The notes below the pieces were generated by a model. It was given only the letters and a program-made list of their open reading frames with translations, was not told the DNA's origin and made no database searches. Shown here piece by piece: positions 51,679 through 60,820 of a stretch of 64,000 bases of DNA. How positions within the stretch are numbered: the first letter of the stretch is position 1; every line of letters begins with the position of its first letter. Source of the stretch: Paraeggerthella sp964369725 (GTDB lineage Bacteria; Actinomycetota; Coriobacteriia; Coriobacteriales; Eggerthellaceae); assembly GCA_964369725.1 (NCBI GenBank), contig CAYJGC010000001.1, forward strand, positions 73,140-137,139. Reading direction: 5' to 3'. Position numbers and translations under genes: made by a program.

Positions 51679-53652
51679 TTACTCACTGGGATCCGGAGTT
51701 GGTGTTGGGGTGGGACTGGGCGTTTCTTGGAAGGTGACAGTGACGGTAATGTTGTTGACTATATTTGCTACCGTAAATGTTCCTCCGCTTTTTGATACCG
51801 AATAGCTCTGGCCATTGGTGTCGGTGACAGAAACGACTTCGCTGCCAGAGTTTGGTGTTACCGTGAAGGTGATGCTTTCACCTTCTTTGACGGTCATGCT
51901 CCCTGGTGTTACCTGGCCTCCTCCGCCATTTACGTTAGCGGCCACTGTAAAGGTTTGCGCTTCAGGCTTGCCGGTGCTCACTTCAATATATACGGTATCG
52001 CCTTTTTTAAGTTTACCTGAGTTGGGACTTTGGCTAATAACAGAGCCTTGAGCTACGGTTTCGCTTGTGTTCTGTCCAACCTCTACCTTAAATCCTGCAT
52101 TAGTAAGCGTGGTACTTGCTTCTCCTTGAGTTTTGCCAACAACGTTTGGCACATCGATTGATTCAGAGCCTGAGGAAAGGTGGATAGTAACTACTGTTCC
52201 GGTAGCAACTTTGCTACCGGCTTCAATGCTTTGTCGAGCGACAAGTCCTTCGGCAACGGTGTCAGAAGATTCTGAGGCTCCGGTAGTTGCTTTCAGGCCT
52301 GCGTCAGTTAAGAGCTTTTCTGCCTCTTCAGGCGTTTTTCCTACAAGGTCGGGGACGTTTATGTCGCCTGTGCCTGCCGACACAGAAAGGGTAATCTGAC
52401 TGCCCTTGTCTGCCGTAGTGCCGCCTTTGGGGTCTTGACTTATTACGTAGCCCTTCTCTATGGTTTCGCTGTTTGTTTCGGTAATCTTAACTTTGAATCC
52501 TGCAGCCTCTAGCTCCTGAGTGGCCTTTTCGCTGGTCATTTCAACTACCGTTGGCACATTTACTTGTTCTGCGTTGTCGCTTCCGCCTAAAAGAGCAAAA
52601 GCAATGCCGCCTATTATGGCAAGAGCGGCCAAAATGCTCACTACAATAGCCACGGTTTTCTTGTTGTCTTTAGGTTCTTCCTCTTTGCGGTAACTGCGCG
52701 TTGGCGAAACAGTTGCTGTTTCAGGAGTAAGGGGATTCATAACAGCAGTTCCTGCCGCGGGGATAGCTGCAGGAGCCATGACAGAGGTTTGTGCGTTGGT
52801 GAACCCGCCATCAAGATTGACGGGGCGGCCAGCAAGGTAATCATTGAGGGCAAGACGCATGTCTTTAGCAGTTGCAAAGCGTTCATCAGGATTTTTGCTG
52901 AGTGCTTTCATGATGATAGCTTCAAGAGCCGGATCGATATCAGGTTTGATTTCGCGAAGAGGAGCAGGCTGTTCGCTTACTTGCTTCATGGCAACACTCA
53001 CTGCGTCAGGCGCATCAAAAGGCAGGCGACCAGTGGTTGATTCGTATAAAACAATACCTAAAGAGTAGATATCACTTGCAGCGGTAAGGTCTTTTCCACG
53101 AGCTTGCTCAGGCGAAATGTAGTGTGCTGTGCCAAGAACAGAAGAGGTTTGAGCCTTAACAGAATTCTTTGCACGCGCAATGCCAAAGTCCATCACCTTT
53201 ACGTTGCCATCAGGTTGAACCATGATATTTTGGGGTTTGATATCGCGATGAATGATATCAAGACCGTGTGCAACGGAAAGCGCTTGGCACACTTGCGCTC
53301 CAATTTCTGCAACTTTACGTTGGTTGATGGCGCCGCGCTGGCTAATAGCTGTTTTAAGATCAGAGCCGCGCACCAATTCCATCACAATGTAGTAAACGCC
53401 CTCGTCTTGACCCCAGTCATATACGTTAACAATATAAGGGCTTTGTAGGTTAGCAGCTGCAGCAGCTTCTTGCTTAAAGCGCTGAGTGAAGTCGGGGTCG
53501 GCTGCGTATTGCGGCAGCATTACTTTGACTGCTACCATGCGTCCTAAGACATTGTCTTGAGCGCGATATACTTCTGCCATACCGCCAATACCAATGCGTT
53601 CGGTAATTTGGTAGCGGTTGTTGAAAACCCTGCCAATCATGTTTCCGGTCAC
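51679..53652 (-). CDS. pknB: Ser/Thr protein kinase with PASTA domains (PknB)
   Basis: This 657-residue membrane kinase has a cytoplasmic Hanks-type domain (about 12-275; Lys43, HRD Asp137, DFG 155-157, SPE 180-182), one membrane helix (332-354), three PASTA domains (364-427, 430-495, 499-561) and an extra C-terminal beta-rich domain of about 80 residues (565-645) ending in a Pro/Thr tail. PASTA domains bind muropeptides or lipid II and report wall status. The start is GTG 53652 behind AAAGGAG. It is the last gene of the FHA-PP2C-SEDS operon and follows the SEDS-PBP gene by 74 bp. Confidence 0.95.
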   Translation of the reverse strand: MTGNMIGRVFNNRYQITERIGIGGMAEVYRAQDNVLGRMVAVKVMLPQYAADPDFTQRFKQEAAAAANLQSPYIVNVYDWGQDEGVYYIVMELVRGSDLKTAISQRGAINQRKVAEIGAQVCQALSVAHGLDIIHRDIKPQNIMVQPDGNVKVMDFGIARAKNSVKAQTSSVLGTAHYISPEQARGKDLTAASDIYSLGIVLYESTTGRLPFDAPDAVSVAMKQVSEQPAPLREIKPDIDPALEAIIMKALSKNPDERFATAKDMRLALNDYLAGRPVNLDGGFTNAQTSVMAPAAIPAAGTAVMNPLTPETATVSPTRSYRKEEEPKDNKKTVAIVVSILAALAIIGGIAFALLGGSDNAEQVNVPTVVEMTSEKATQELEAAGFKVKITETNSETIEKGYVISQDPKGGTTADKGSQITLSVSAGTGDINVPDLVGKTPEEAEKLLTDAGLKATTGASESSDTVAEGLVARQSIEAGSKVATGTVVTIHLSSGSESIDVPNVVGKTQGEASTTLTNAGFKVEVGQNTSETVAQGSVISQSPNSGKLKKGDTVYIEVSTGKPEAQTFTVAANVNGGGGQVTPGSMTVKEGESITFTVTPNSGSEVVSVTDTNGQSYSVSKSGGTFTVANIVNNITVTVTFQETPSPTPTPTPDPSE

Positions 53653-53726
53653 GTTTAAACTCCTTTAGGGTACATGCTGAGACGTATCAGTTTGTACGTA
53701 TGATACACCGATTTAGCCTCTTTGCT

Positions 53727-56501
53727 CTATAAAAGTCCGAGAACTTCCAAAGATGTCCTCAATATTGCTTGAGATTTTTGTGCACTTTCGCCCTCTTCGC
53801 CGTCTTCAATAATAATGGCTACAACAACCTGTGGATCGTCGGCAGGTGCCATGCCAACAAACCATATGTCATTGCCATCAATTTTTTCTGCAGTACCTGT
53901 TTTACCAGCTACTTGTACACCTGCAATAGCGGCGCTCGTGCCCGTTCCTTCGTTTACGACACCTTCAAGGACGGTTTTTACGCGGTTTGCTGTTTCTGCA
54001 TCGGTTGCTTGGGTGAGCTTGCTTATTGTTGCAGCAAAGCTTTGCTGTCCGCTGGCCGTGTAGATGCTATCTACCAAGTAGGGTTGCATGATGCTGCCTT
54101 CGTTTGCTATGGCGCATCCTACAAGAGCCATCTCCAAAACGGTCGCTTGAGGGCCAGCAGGGCTGGGGTGGTTTGTCGTTTCGTTTTCGCCGACAGGCTC
54201 ACCCGCAGAAGCCCAAGCTGTTTCCCACTCGGTCATATCTGCTGGGTCGGGCATAAGGGAGGTATACATGCCCAATGCGAAATCTATATTGGTATTGAAT
54301 CCAAAATTTTCAGCCGTTTCAACAAGGATTTCCGAACCCATTTCTGTGCCTAGTTGGCCAAAAACCGTGTTTGATGAAAGTTCGGTAGCACGCGCAAGCG
54401 TAATATTGCCGTAGTCGTTGCCGTTGAAGTTTGAAACTGTTCCATTGCCTATTTCCATGGTTCCGGGAGATGAGAAAATGGAATCTTCGCGAGCAATGTC
54501 ATTTTCGAGAGCGGCAGCCAATGACACAATCTTAAAGGTTGAGCCAGGAGAATAGAGGGCATGAACGGCGCGGTTGAGCAACACGCTGTCTTGCGTTGAT
54601 TCGCCAGAAGCTGCAGCAGAAATGACTGACTCAAAATCCGCAGCGTCGTAGGTGGGCGAAGAGGCCATGGCAAGGATAGCTCCTGTGCTGGGATCTATCA
54701 CAACAGCTGCACCTATTTCTCCTGCTAATGCATCTTGTGCGGCTTGTTGAATGGTGGAATTGAGGGTGAGCGTAACGTCATTTCCTTGAACGCCAACTCC
54801 CGCGAGGGAATTGACAACGTCTGTCCAAGAAGCAAAATTTTCTTCGCCCTGGAGGGTTTCGTTGTAAGCGGCCTCTATGCCCGATGTTCCATATTGCGTG
54901 GAATAGTAGCCAACTACATGGCTTGCAAGATCTCCTGCGGGATATACTCTGTTAAAGGTTGCGTCATCTTGAAGAACGCTTTGCGCTAGTACAATGCCGT
55001 CATACGTAGAAATAGTGCCGCGTTGATTCTCTTCTTGGTTCATAATGGTGTGATTGTTGCCAGGCATATTTTGATAATATTCTGCGCGCACCACCATGAC
55101 AAGAGTGAGGTTTGCTACAAGCAGGGCAAACATAAGCGAGTACATAATCATGGTATTGGTGAGTCGCTTGCCTAAAGAAATGCGACCAAGTACGCTGTTG
55201 GAATGAAGGCTGCTTGTTGCGCTGGTTACTTCGGACCCAACACCCGTGCCCTCGTCACCGCAACGCAGTAAGAACCCAACAACAATAAAACTGGCAAGCA
55301 AAGAAGAGCCACCTTGGCTAATAAAAGGCAACGTGAGGCCAGTTAGGGGAATGAGGCGCGTTACGCCTCCTACGATAATAAAAGCTTGCAGCACAATCAT
55401 GGTGGTAAGACCAACGGCAATAAGCGAACTAACATCGCTCTTTGCTCGTGCGGCAGTAAGCAAGCCACGAATAGCAAAGCATAAAAAGAGCAAGAGTACT
55501 CCTGCGGCACCTAAAAGTCCAAGCTCTTCGGCAATAATGACAAAGATAAAGTCGCTCTCTACAACGGGGATAATCTCTGCAATGCCGTTCCCAATGCCTA
55601 CTCCAACAAGTCCGCCGTCGGCCAGAGAATATATGGATTGCACCAGCTGATAGCCGGTATTTTGTGCGTCAGCAAAAGGATCAAGCCATGTTTCGACACG
55701 AACCTGAACGTGACTAAAAAGAAGAAACGCCGCCACGCCGCCAATGGCAATAAGCCCCAGTCCCACTACAAGGTAAGTTTTTTTGCCTGTTGCAACATAC
55801 AGCATGACCAAGAACAAAAAGAAAAATACCAGTGCGCTACCAAGGTCTCGCTGGAATACAACAATAATAAGCGAGATAAGCCACATAAGAAGAATGGGGA
55901 GCAGTGTGCGAATGTCGGGTAGGTTAAATGGACCAATTCGCCACGTAAAAACTGAAAGCATTTCGCGATTTTGAGCAAGATAACTCGCCAAGAACAAGAC
56001 GATAACTATTTTTGCAATTTCGCCTGGTTGAAAGGAGTATCCACCGATGCTGAGCCAAATCTGGCTACCATAAATTTCTTGTCCAAGACCCGGAATAAGG
56101 GGTGAGAGGAGCAGTAAAAAACCCACTATCATGAGTGTGTATTTGTAGTTGCCCACTTTGTCTACGTTGCGAACAAAGACAAGAACTAAAACCATGCAGG
56201 CTATGCCTACAAACAGCCAAACAAGCTGACCCATGGCTAAATCGGGCGATATGCGTGTAACAAAGGCAATGCCAATGCCAGAAAGCGAGAAGGATAGGGG
56301 TAAAATGGCCGGGTCTGCGCCCGGCGCAAATTTTCGAATAGCAAAGTGAGCTATAACAAATGCAGCAAAAATGCCAATGGGTACGCCGAGCGTAGTTGCG
56401 TCAAGACCCAGGCCTTCACCAAGGGCAATCATGGCGAAGAGCAGCACAATAAGTGGTGCTGATAAGCATAGCAGTATGAGTTCTAGATTTCTGCGTGTCA
56501 T
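53727..56501 (-). CDS. SEDS glycosyltransferase-PBP transpeptidase fusion
   Basis: This 924-residue fusion combines the two halves of a peptidoglycan synthase. Residues 1-430 are an FtsW/RodA/SpoVE-type SEDS polymerase with about 10-12 helices (FQRDLGSALVFFFLF, GNGIAEIIPVVESDFIFVIIAEELG, PFISQGGSSLL). Residues 445-924 are a class B-type transpeptidase with a second anchor near 455-475, Ser654-T-F-Lys657 (SXXK), an SSN triad and K867-T-G. In most Actinobacteria these are separate neighbours, rodA and pbpA, in this same operon position. ATG 56501 overlaps the pstP stop by 4 bp (ATGA). Confidence 0.93.
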   Translation of the reverse strand: MTRRNLELILLCLSAPLIVLLFAMIALGEGLGLDATTLGVPIGIFAAFVIAHFAIRKFAPGADPAILPLSFSLSGIGIAFVTRISPDLAMGQLVWLFVGIACMVLVLVFVRNVDKVGNYKYTLMIVGFLLLLSPLIPGLGQEIYGSQIWLSIGGYSFQPGEIAKIVIVLFLASYLAQNREMLSVFTWRIGPFNLPDIRTLLPILLMWLISLIIVVFQRDLGSALVFFFLFLVMLYVATGKKTYLVVGLGLIAIGGVAAFLLFSHVQVRVETWLDPFADAQNTGYQLVQSIYSLADGGLVGVGIGNGIAEIIPVVESDFIFVIIAEELGLLGAAGVLLLFLCFAIRGLLTAARAKSDVSSLIAVGLTTMIVLQAFIIVGGVTRLIPLTGLTLPFISQGGSSLLASFIVVGFLLRCGDEGTGVGSEVTSATSSLHSNSVLGRISLGKRLTNTMIMYSLMFALLVANLTLVMVVRAEYYQNMPGNNHTIMNQEENQRGTISTYDGIVLAQSVLQDDATFNRVYPAGDLASHVVGYYSTQYGTSGIEAAYNETLQGEENFASWTDVVNSLAGVGVQGNDVTLTLNSTIQQAAQDALAGEIGAAVVIDPSTGAILAMASSPTYDAADFESVISAAASGESTQDSVLLNRAVHALYSPGSTFKIVSLAAALENDIAREDSIFSSPGTMEIGNGTVSNFNGNDYGNITLARATELSSNTVFGQLGTEMGSEILVETAENFGFNTNIDFALGMYTSLMPDPADMTEWETAWASAGEPVGENETTNHPSPAGPQATVLEMALVGCAIANEGSIMQPYLVDSIYTASGQQSFAATISKLTQATDAETANRVKTVLEGVVNEGTGTSAAIAGVQVAGKTGTAEKIDGNDIWFVGMAPADDPQVVVAIIIEDGEEGESAQKSQAILRTSLEVLGLL

Positions 56502-57718
56502 GAGGAGCTGTCTCCTTCTGACGCACTTGTGCCTGAGGTTCCTTCAGTAGTTTCTGTTGTCGTTGAAGGAGTGGTGTTTGATGAATCTTGCGTTTCGCTT
56601 GCGTTTTCTTCATCAGGCGCAGAGCTTTGGTCAACTTGCTTTTGGTACTCTTCGATAAGGGCTTCGGCGGCCGCTACATTATCTACCTGAATACCTCTCT
56701 CAAGATTGTCCGCAGTTCCGGGCTGTAGGTCATCAACATTGATGTCGGTGGTGTATTCGAAGGTCGAGAAGGAATAGCCCAGTACTTCTCCGGGGACTCC
56801 GCGATATAGTGCTACTTTGCCGTTGTCGTTTATAAGGTAGGCTACCGTATTGAAGTAGGTATTTGCCGTCCACACACACCCTATAATAATGGCAACCAAA
56901 AGAGTAAGTATAAAAGCGACGGATAGTTTTGTTTTAAGAGCCATTTTCTTGTGACGCACTTCAGCAAAGCCTGTAACATCGGCAACGATGACCGTAATGT
57001 TGTCATGTCCGCCGTTAGAAATAGCTTCGTTTACCAGTTGAGATGCGCAGCGTTGAGGGTCGTTTCCTTGGCTTAAAAGGCGCTCGATGTCCAGGTCTTC
57101 CACCATGGTAGACAGGCCGTCAGAACAAACCAGCAAACGGTCGCCTGTTTCGACATTGACTTCGTATATATCGGGGTGTAAATCGGTATTGCTTCCTAAC
57201 GCGCGCGTGATGATGGAGCGTTGAGGATGAGTACGTGCTTCTTCGGCGGTAATCTGTCCGGCTTCAATCATGTCGGCCATAAGGCTATGATCGCGGGTGA
57301 TTTGTTGAAGCTTCCCCTTATGAAGGAGGTAAGCACGCGAATCTCCTACTTGGGCAATAAGGAGGCGCTCGTTTTCAAGCATCGCTGCTGTGAGGGTGGT
57401 GCCCATGCCTTCGCGTCCGCGTCCGTCGCGAGAAGCGCGAAATACTTCGCGGTTGGCCTCTTCAACGGCGTGAGACAGCGTTTCGGCGTCGGGCTTGGTA
57501 GGGGCAAGTTCTGACAAGACATTGACGGCAATTTCGGAAGCCACCTCCCCGGCTTCGTGTCCGCCCATGCCATCTGCGACGGCGAAGAGGGGAGGCATAA
57601 CGACAAGGCTATCTTCATTATGAGAACGAATGCAGCCAATGCTTGTGCGACTACCAAAAGGAACAGCAGTGTCGCGGCGACTGTGAGATCTTGATGGTGT
57701 TGAGCTGCGAAAAGCCAT
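56498..57718 (-). CDS. pstP: PP2C-family Ser/Thr phosphatase PstP
   Basis: This 406-residue phosphatase has an N-terminal PP2C domain (about 18-250: GCIRSHNEDS, FAVADGMGGHEAGEVAS, VGDSRAYLL, LVCSDGLSTMV, GGHDNITVI) with the metal-binding Asp residues intact. One membrane helix (about 262-282) and an extracytoplasmic Ser/Thr/Glu-rich tail follow. It opposes PknB phosphorylation. Its start (TAATG) overlaps the fhaB stop, and its stop overlaps the SEDS-PBP start, so the operon is tightly coupled. Confidence 0.94.
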   Translation of the reverse strand: MAFRSSTPSRSHSRRDTAVPFGSRTSIGCIRSHNEDSLVVMPPLFAVADGMGGHEAGEVASEIAVNVLSELAPTKPDAETLSHAVEEANREVFRASRDGRGREGMGTTLTAAMLENERLLIAQVGDSRAYLLHKGKLQQITRDHSLMADMIEAGQITAEEARTHPQRSIITRALGSNTDLHPDIYEVNVETGDRLLVCSDGLSTMVEDLDIERLLSQGNDPQRCASQLVNEAISNGGHDNITVIVADVTGFAEVRHKKMALKTKLSVAFILTLLVAIIIGCVWTANTYFNTVAYLINDNGKVALYRGVPGEVLGYSFSTFEYTTDINVDDLQPGTADNLERGIQVDNVAAAEALIEEYQKQVDQSSAPDEENASETQDSSNTTPSTTTETTEGTSGTSASEGDSSS

Positions 57719-58131
57719 TAGTTAAACCTTACCCGAATAGCGACATCACCAATATTAACGACATCTTTGTCTTTTAATGCCGCAGGTCCGTCAATGATGT
57801 GCCCATTGACGGCAGTACCATTAGTGGAGCCAAGGTCTTCGACAAATAAGTTTTGACCCATAAGATTAAAGCGGGCATGACGACCGGAAACAAAGCCAGC
57901 ACCAATCACAATGTCGGACCCGGGACTGCGTCCTACAATGACAGGCCCACGCACAACGATAGACACACCGCGTAATTCTTTTGGTCCTTTTTCAACCGAA
58001 AGATTCCATGCGTGCTCCTTGCGCCGCTGTCCCCGTACAAGACCAATTCCTGTGCGCATGATGGCAAAAAGAAAAAGGTACAGAAGTGCGACAAAGAGCA
58101 GTCGAACAATGAGCAATACAATGTCTATCAC
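57718..58131 (-). CDS. fhaB: Membrane-anchored FHA domain protein (FhaB/FipA-like)
   Basis: This 137-residue protein has an N-terminal membrane helix (about 3-25) and one FHA domain (about 60-135; VGRSPGSDIVI, SGRHARF, DLGSTNGTAVNG). FHA domains bind phosphothreonine, so it is a likely target or adapter of the operon kinase, linking it to septal wall synthesis. It lies between fhaA and pstP. Confidence 0.93.
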   Translation of the reverse strand: MIDIVLLIVRLLFVALLYLFLFAIMRTGIGLVRGQRRKEHAWNLSVEKGPKELRGVSIVVRGPVIVGRSPGSDIVIGAGFVSGRHARFNLMGQNLFVEDLGSTNGTAVNGHIIDGPAALKDKDVVNIGDVAIRVRFN

Positions 58132-58150
58132 AAGGAGTCCTTCCTCCTAG

Positions 58151-59349
58151 TTAAGCTTGAGAAAACACGAGATTGGTTGTACCAATGGTAATGCGGTCTC
58201 CGTCTTGTAAGGGCTGTGAAGAAATTCTCCGTCCGTTGACTGAAGTGCCATTGGTGGAATTTAGGTCGGTGAGAATCCAGATTCCTTGGGGGCTTAAGAC
58301 GAGCTCTGCATGAGCGCGAGAAGCGTTGGGGTCATGCACAGTAATGTCATTTTTTGATTCTCGGCCTATCGAAGCTTTTGAGGAAGTGAGGTCGAAGGGG
58401 CGATGCGTTGCTTCGTCGATAATGCGTGCACGCATGGCGGGGTAAGTTGGGGCTTGTGCTGGTGCTGAATGGTCTGCGCCAAATACCAGCGTATGAGGAG
58501 CTGCGGCGGCAGCGCCCATGTGAGCGCCGGCGGTGGCAACTCCAGCGGCTGCTGCGGCGCCCATATCAGCTCCAGCTGCAGCGTAGGGGTCACCGGCAGC
58601 ACCATAAGGGTCGCCAGCTGTACCTGACATGTCGTAAGGATTGGCAGCATTGGCTTCCTGAGGGGCATCATAGTAGTCGTAAGAGTTGTTGTACCCATTG
58701 TCGTAGACGGGTTGAGCGGGTTGAGGTGAAGGCTCGTTGTAGTTTTGAGGAGCACCATATGAGGAAGGTCCACCAGCAAGACCGTAGCNNNNNNNNNNNN
58801 NNNNNNNNNNNNNNNNNNNNNNNNNNNNNNNNNNNNNNNNNNNNNNNNNNNNNNNNNNNNNNNNNNNNNNNNNNNNNNNNNNNNNNNNTCGTTGTAGTTT
58901 TGAGGAGCACCATATGAGGAAGGTCCACCAGCAAGACCGTAGCGCTGAAGCTCCTCTTGGCGCAATTGCGCGATAATGGGCGCGGCAACCATTTCTGCCA
59001 CTACATCAAATTTTCCGTGCTTGAGGCCTTCATCGCCAATAAAGCGAACCAACGGTTGGCCATCCATCACAAGACCATGTTCTGCGGCTTTAGCAGCAAG
59101 GTATGTTTCAGTTTCGCCAGCAAGAGTGGGGTAGTATCCAAAAAGACGGCGATCGTCTTCGTCGTTTACTAAAACGGTATACAGGGTTGGGGCGTACTGT
59201 TTTCCTGCGCCGAGCATCTTTTCGCGGCGCATTTGTTTCTCTGCTTTCTTAGCAATTTGAACAGGGGAGATGGGTGCATTCGCCAAGTGATCTGCGGCGC
59301 CTTCAAAGGTGTCTTCCATTTTGCCTTCAAATCTAGAAAAAATTCCCAT
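58151..59349 (-). CDS. fhaA: FHA domain protein FhaA (contains assembly gap)
   Basis: The N-terminal part (from ATG 59349, AAAGGAG upstream) is a DUF3662-like FhaA_N domain of about 120 residues (MGIFSRFEGKMED...ISPVQIAKKAEKQMRREK). It is followed by a Tyr/Gly/Pro/Ala-rich linker and a C-terminal FHA domain (SIGRESKNDITV, SRAHAEL, DLNSTNGTSVNG). The reading frame is interrupted by 100 Ns at 58789-58888. If the identical 55-bp flanks are collapsed into one copy, both parts join in one frame of about 347 residues. The present sequence should not be read as a frameshifted gene. It begins the kinase operon. Confidence 0.9.
58734..58943. other. 100-N gap flanked by an identical 55-bp sequence
   Basis: 58734-58788 and 58889-58943 are identical 55-base sequences (TCGTTGTAG...GTAGC) directly abutting the N run at 58789-58888. 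This fits two contigs that overlap by one k-mer length but were scaffolded with a fixed N spacer. Collapsing them keeps fhaA in frame. Confidence 0.85.
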
Positions 59350-59673
59350 GCTTTCTCCTTTGTCGGGCGACTGACTTTCTTTGCTGTCAGTGCTCACGTT
59401 GTATCCCTGTGTGGTATACGGTGCTTTTGCAAAACGCTAACAGGGCACCGTTACGTTTTGGCGGCTACTTCTTTTCGTGCTGCGTCTTGTCAATGCATGC
59501 GTATACTAATGAGTAATTATGTAAGATTCCATCTTGCCATAAATCAAAGGTTTATAGGGCTCACTTTACGCAATCGTCATTATTAAAGGCGAAATAAGCG
59601 TAGCTGGGTCTGTTTTGCTCATATACTATTTTTGTGAGTTGGATATCAAAATAAAGTAAAAGTAAAATTATTC

Positions 59674-59702
59674 TTGCGGAACTGATGCGATTTCGCTATA
59701 GT
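59674..59702 (+). promoter_or_regulatory. Promoter of tRNA-Thr
   Basis: TTGCGG and TATAGT are separated by 17 bp, ending 35 bp before the tRNA. Confidence 0.6.
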
Positions 59703-59737
59703 TCTTGTTTGCACTTCGGAAGAGGTTGCATATGCAT

Positions 59738-59813
59738 GCCAACGTGGCTCAGCTGGTAGAGCAGCTCACTCGTAATGAGCAGGTCACCGGTTCAAATCCG
59801 GTCGTTGGCTCCA
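59738..59813 (+). tRNA. tRNA-Thr (anticodon CGT)
   Basis: Acceptor GCCAACG/CGTTGGC, anticodon loop CTCGTAA (CGT), T-loop GGTTCAAATCC and encoded CCA; 76 nt. A 225-bp ORF across it is spurious. Confidence 0.95.
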
Positions 59814-59822
59814 TAAAATGTT

Positions 59823-59858
59823 CAGGTCAGGTGCTCGCGCATCTGACCTGTTTCTTTT
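59823..59858 (+). terminator. Terminator of tRNA-Thr
   Basis: CAGGTCAG/CTGACCTG 8-bp stem, extendable inward, followed by TTTCTTTT. Confidence 0.85.
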
Positions 59859-59918
59859 ACTATTACTTGGGAAAGCCCTGTTCCGAGATTCGTTTCCCCA
59901 GCTCAGAGTTTAAAATTG

Positions 59919-60386
59919 CTAGTCTTTAACCACTAATACAGGCATATCTGCTTCGCGAAGAACAAGACTGCTTACGCTGCCCAAAATGCCGCGCAAGCCA
60001 CCTAACCCGCGCGATCCCATAACAATGAGGTCGCATTTGTTTTCTTGTGCGTACGCTACAATTTGTGCACCGGGGTTTGTTTCTTCAAGAAAGTCAATTT
60101 CTATTCTGTTCATGAGTCCGTGCAGCATTTCGTCAACTTGACGGTGAAGGGTCTTGCTGGCATCTTTAATAACTTCGTCAAGGGCTTCGCGCATTCCTTC
60201 AGGCACGGCACTTCTTTGTAGTGCGGGTGTGTTAAGTTTGGCTGCAACCAAATCTTCGGTATCGATAATTTGTACGATGAAGAGGTTCATGCCGGGGTCT
60301 TCTTTGGCATAGCGTATGGCTTCGGCAAGCGCAGCCATGGCTGATTCTGATCCATCAAAGGGAACCATAACGTTGTCGTAAAGCAT
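59919..60386 (-). CDS. Universal stress protein (UspA family)
   Basis: This protein of about 155 residues starts at ATG 60386 behind GGAAGGAG. It opens YDNVMVPFDGSESAMAALAEAI, the Usp N-terminal strand with the conserved Asp, and ends with the ATP-binding G-2x-G-9x-G(S/T) motif in GSRGLGGLRGILGSVSSLVL. Usp proteins respond to growth arrest or redox stress. It is alone on its strand between tRNA-Thr and tsaE. Confidence 0.93.
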   Translation of the reverse strand: MLYDNVMVPFDGSESAMAALAEAIRYAKEDPGMNLFIVQIIDTEDLVAAKLNTPALQRSAVPEGMREALDEVIKDASKTLHRQVDEMLHGLMNRIEIDFLEETNPGAQIVAYAQENKCDLIVMGSRGLGGLRGILGSVSSLVLREADMPVLVVKD

Positions 60387-60686
60387 GCTGCTCCTTCCAA
60401 GCGTGCAGGTCTGCAAGAGGCGACCTGCGTGTTTGTTGGTTGTACTTTAGTATACCAGCCTGCTGTAAGCGTAAGCAGGAAAACCTTGGACTCTTTGCGA
60501 AGTGTCTGCCAAATTGTAGCAAAGAGATAGTTCGGTGCTTTTTGGCGCCAAGGTTGGGGTGTAGCTCCTGTCTGCATTATCGCCCCCGTTCCGATAATTT
60601 CACAAGAAGGTGTTTCATTTTCATGCGAGTTAGCAGGAGTGTTGTGGTGGATAAGGTGTCGTTTCCCTTGATGTTTCAGGTTTTAA

Positions 60687-60765
60687 GGGTCTGTCTATCC
60701 CAGTTGCAGACAACACGGTGCACGGCAACCCTCAATATCTCAGTCTTTGAGGGTCTGTCTATCCC
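60687..60765 (+). repeat. Pair of perfect 15-bp direct repeats upstream of tsaE
   Basis: GGGTCTGTCTATCCC occurs at 60687-60701 and 60751-60765, with matching TTT-A flanks. The second copy overlaps a CCCTCAA/TTGAGGG hairpin (60729-60753). Copies are 64 bp apart and precede the tsaE -10 box by 43 bp. Confidence 0.7.
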
Positions 60766-60807
60766 GTAGATTTTTAGATGCGACTTTCGTGGGGCGTGCG
60801 AATGGCG

Positions 60808-60813
60808 TATCAT
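60808..60813 (+). promoter_or_regulatory. -10 box of tsaE, possible leaderless mRNA
   Basis: TATCAT ends 7 bp before ATG 60821, and no Shine-Dalgarno precedes that ATG. Confidence 0.4.
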
Positions 60814-60820
60814 GTGCGCT

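Noticed and set aside
58366..58788. Apparent frameshift in fhaA
   Set aside because: The frame change is caused by the fixed-length N spacer plus a duplicated 55-bp contig end. Collapsing the duplicate restores the frame.
58426..58917. ORFs reading through the N run on either strand
   Set aside because: Their translation across Ns is meaningless. The correct interpretation is a single fhaA gene on the minus strand.
59705..59929. 74-codon plus-strand ORF
   Set aside because: It runs across tRNA-Thr and its terminator.
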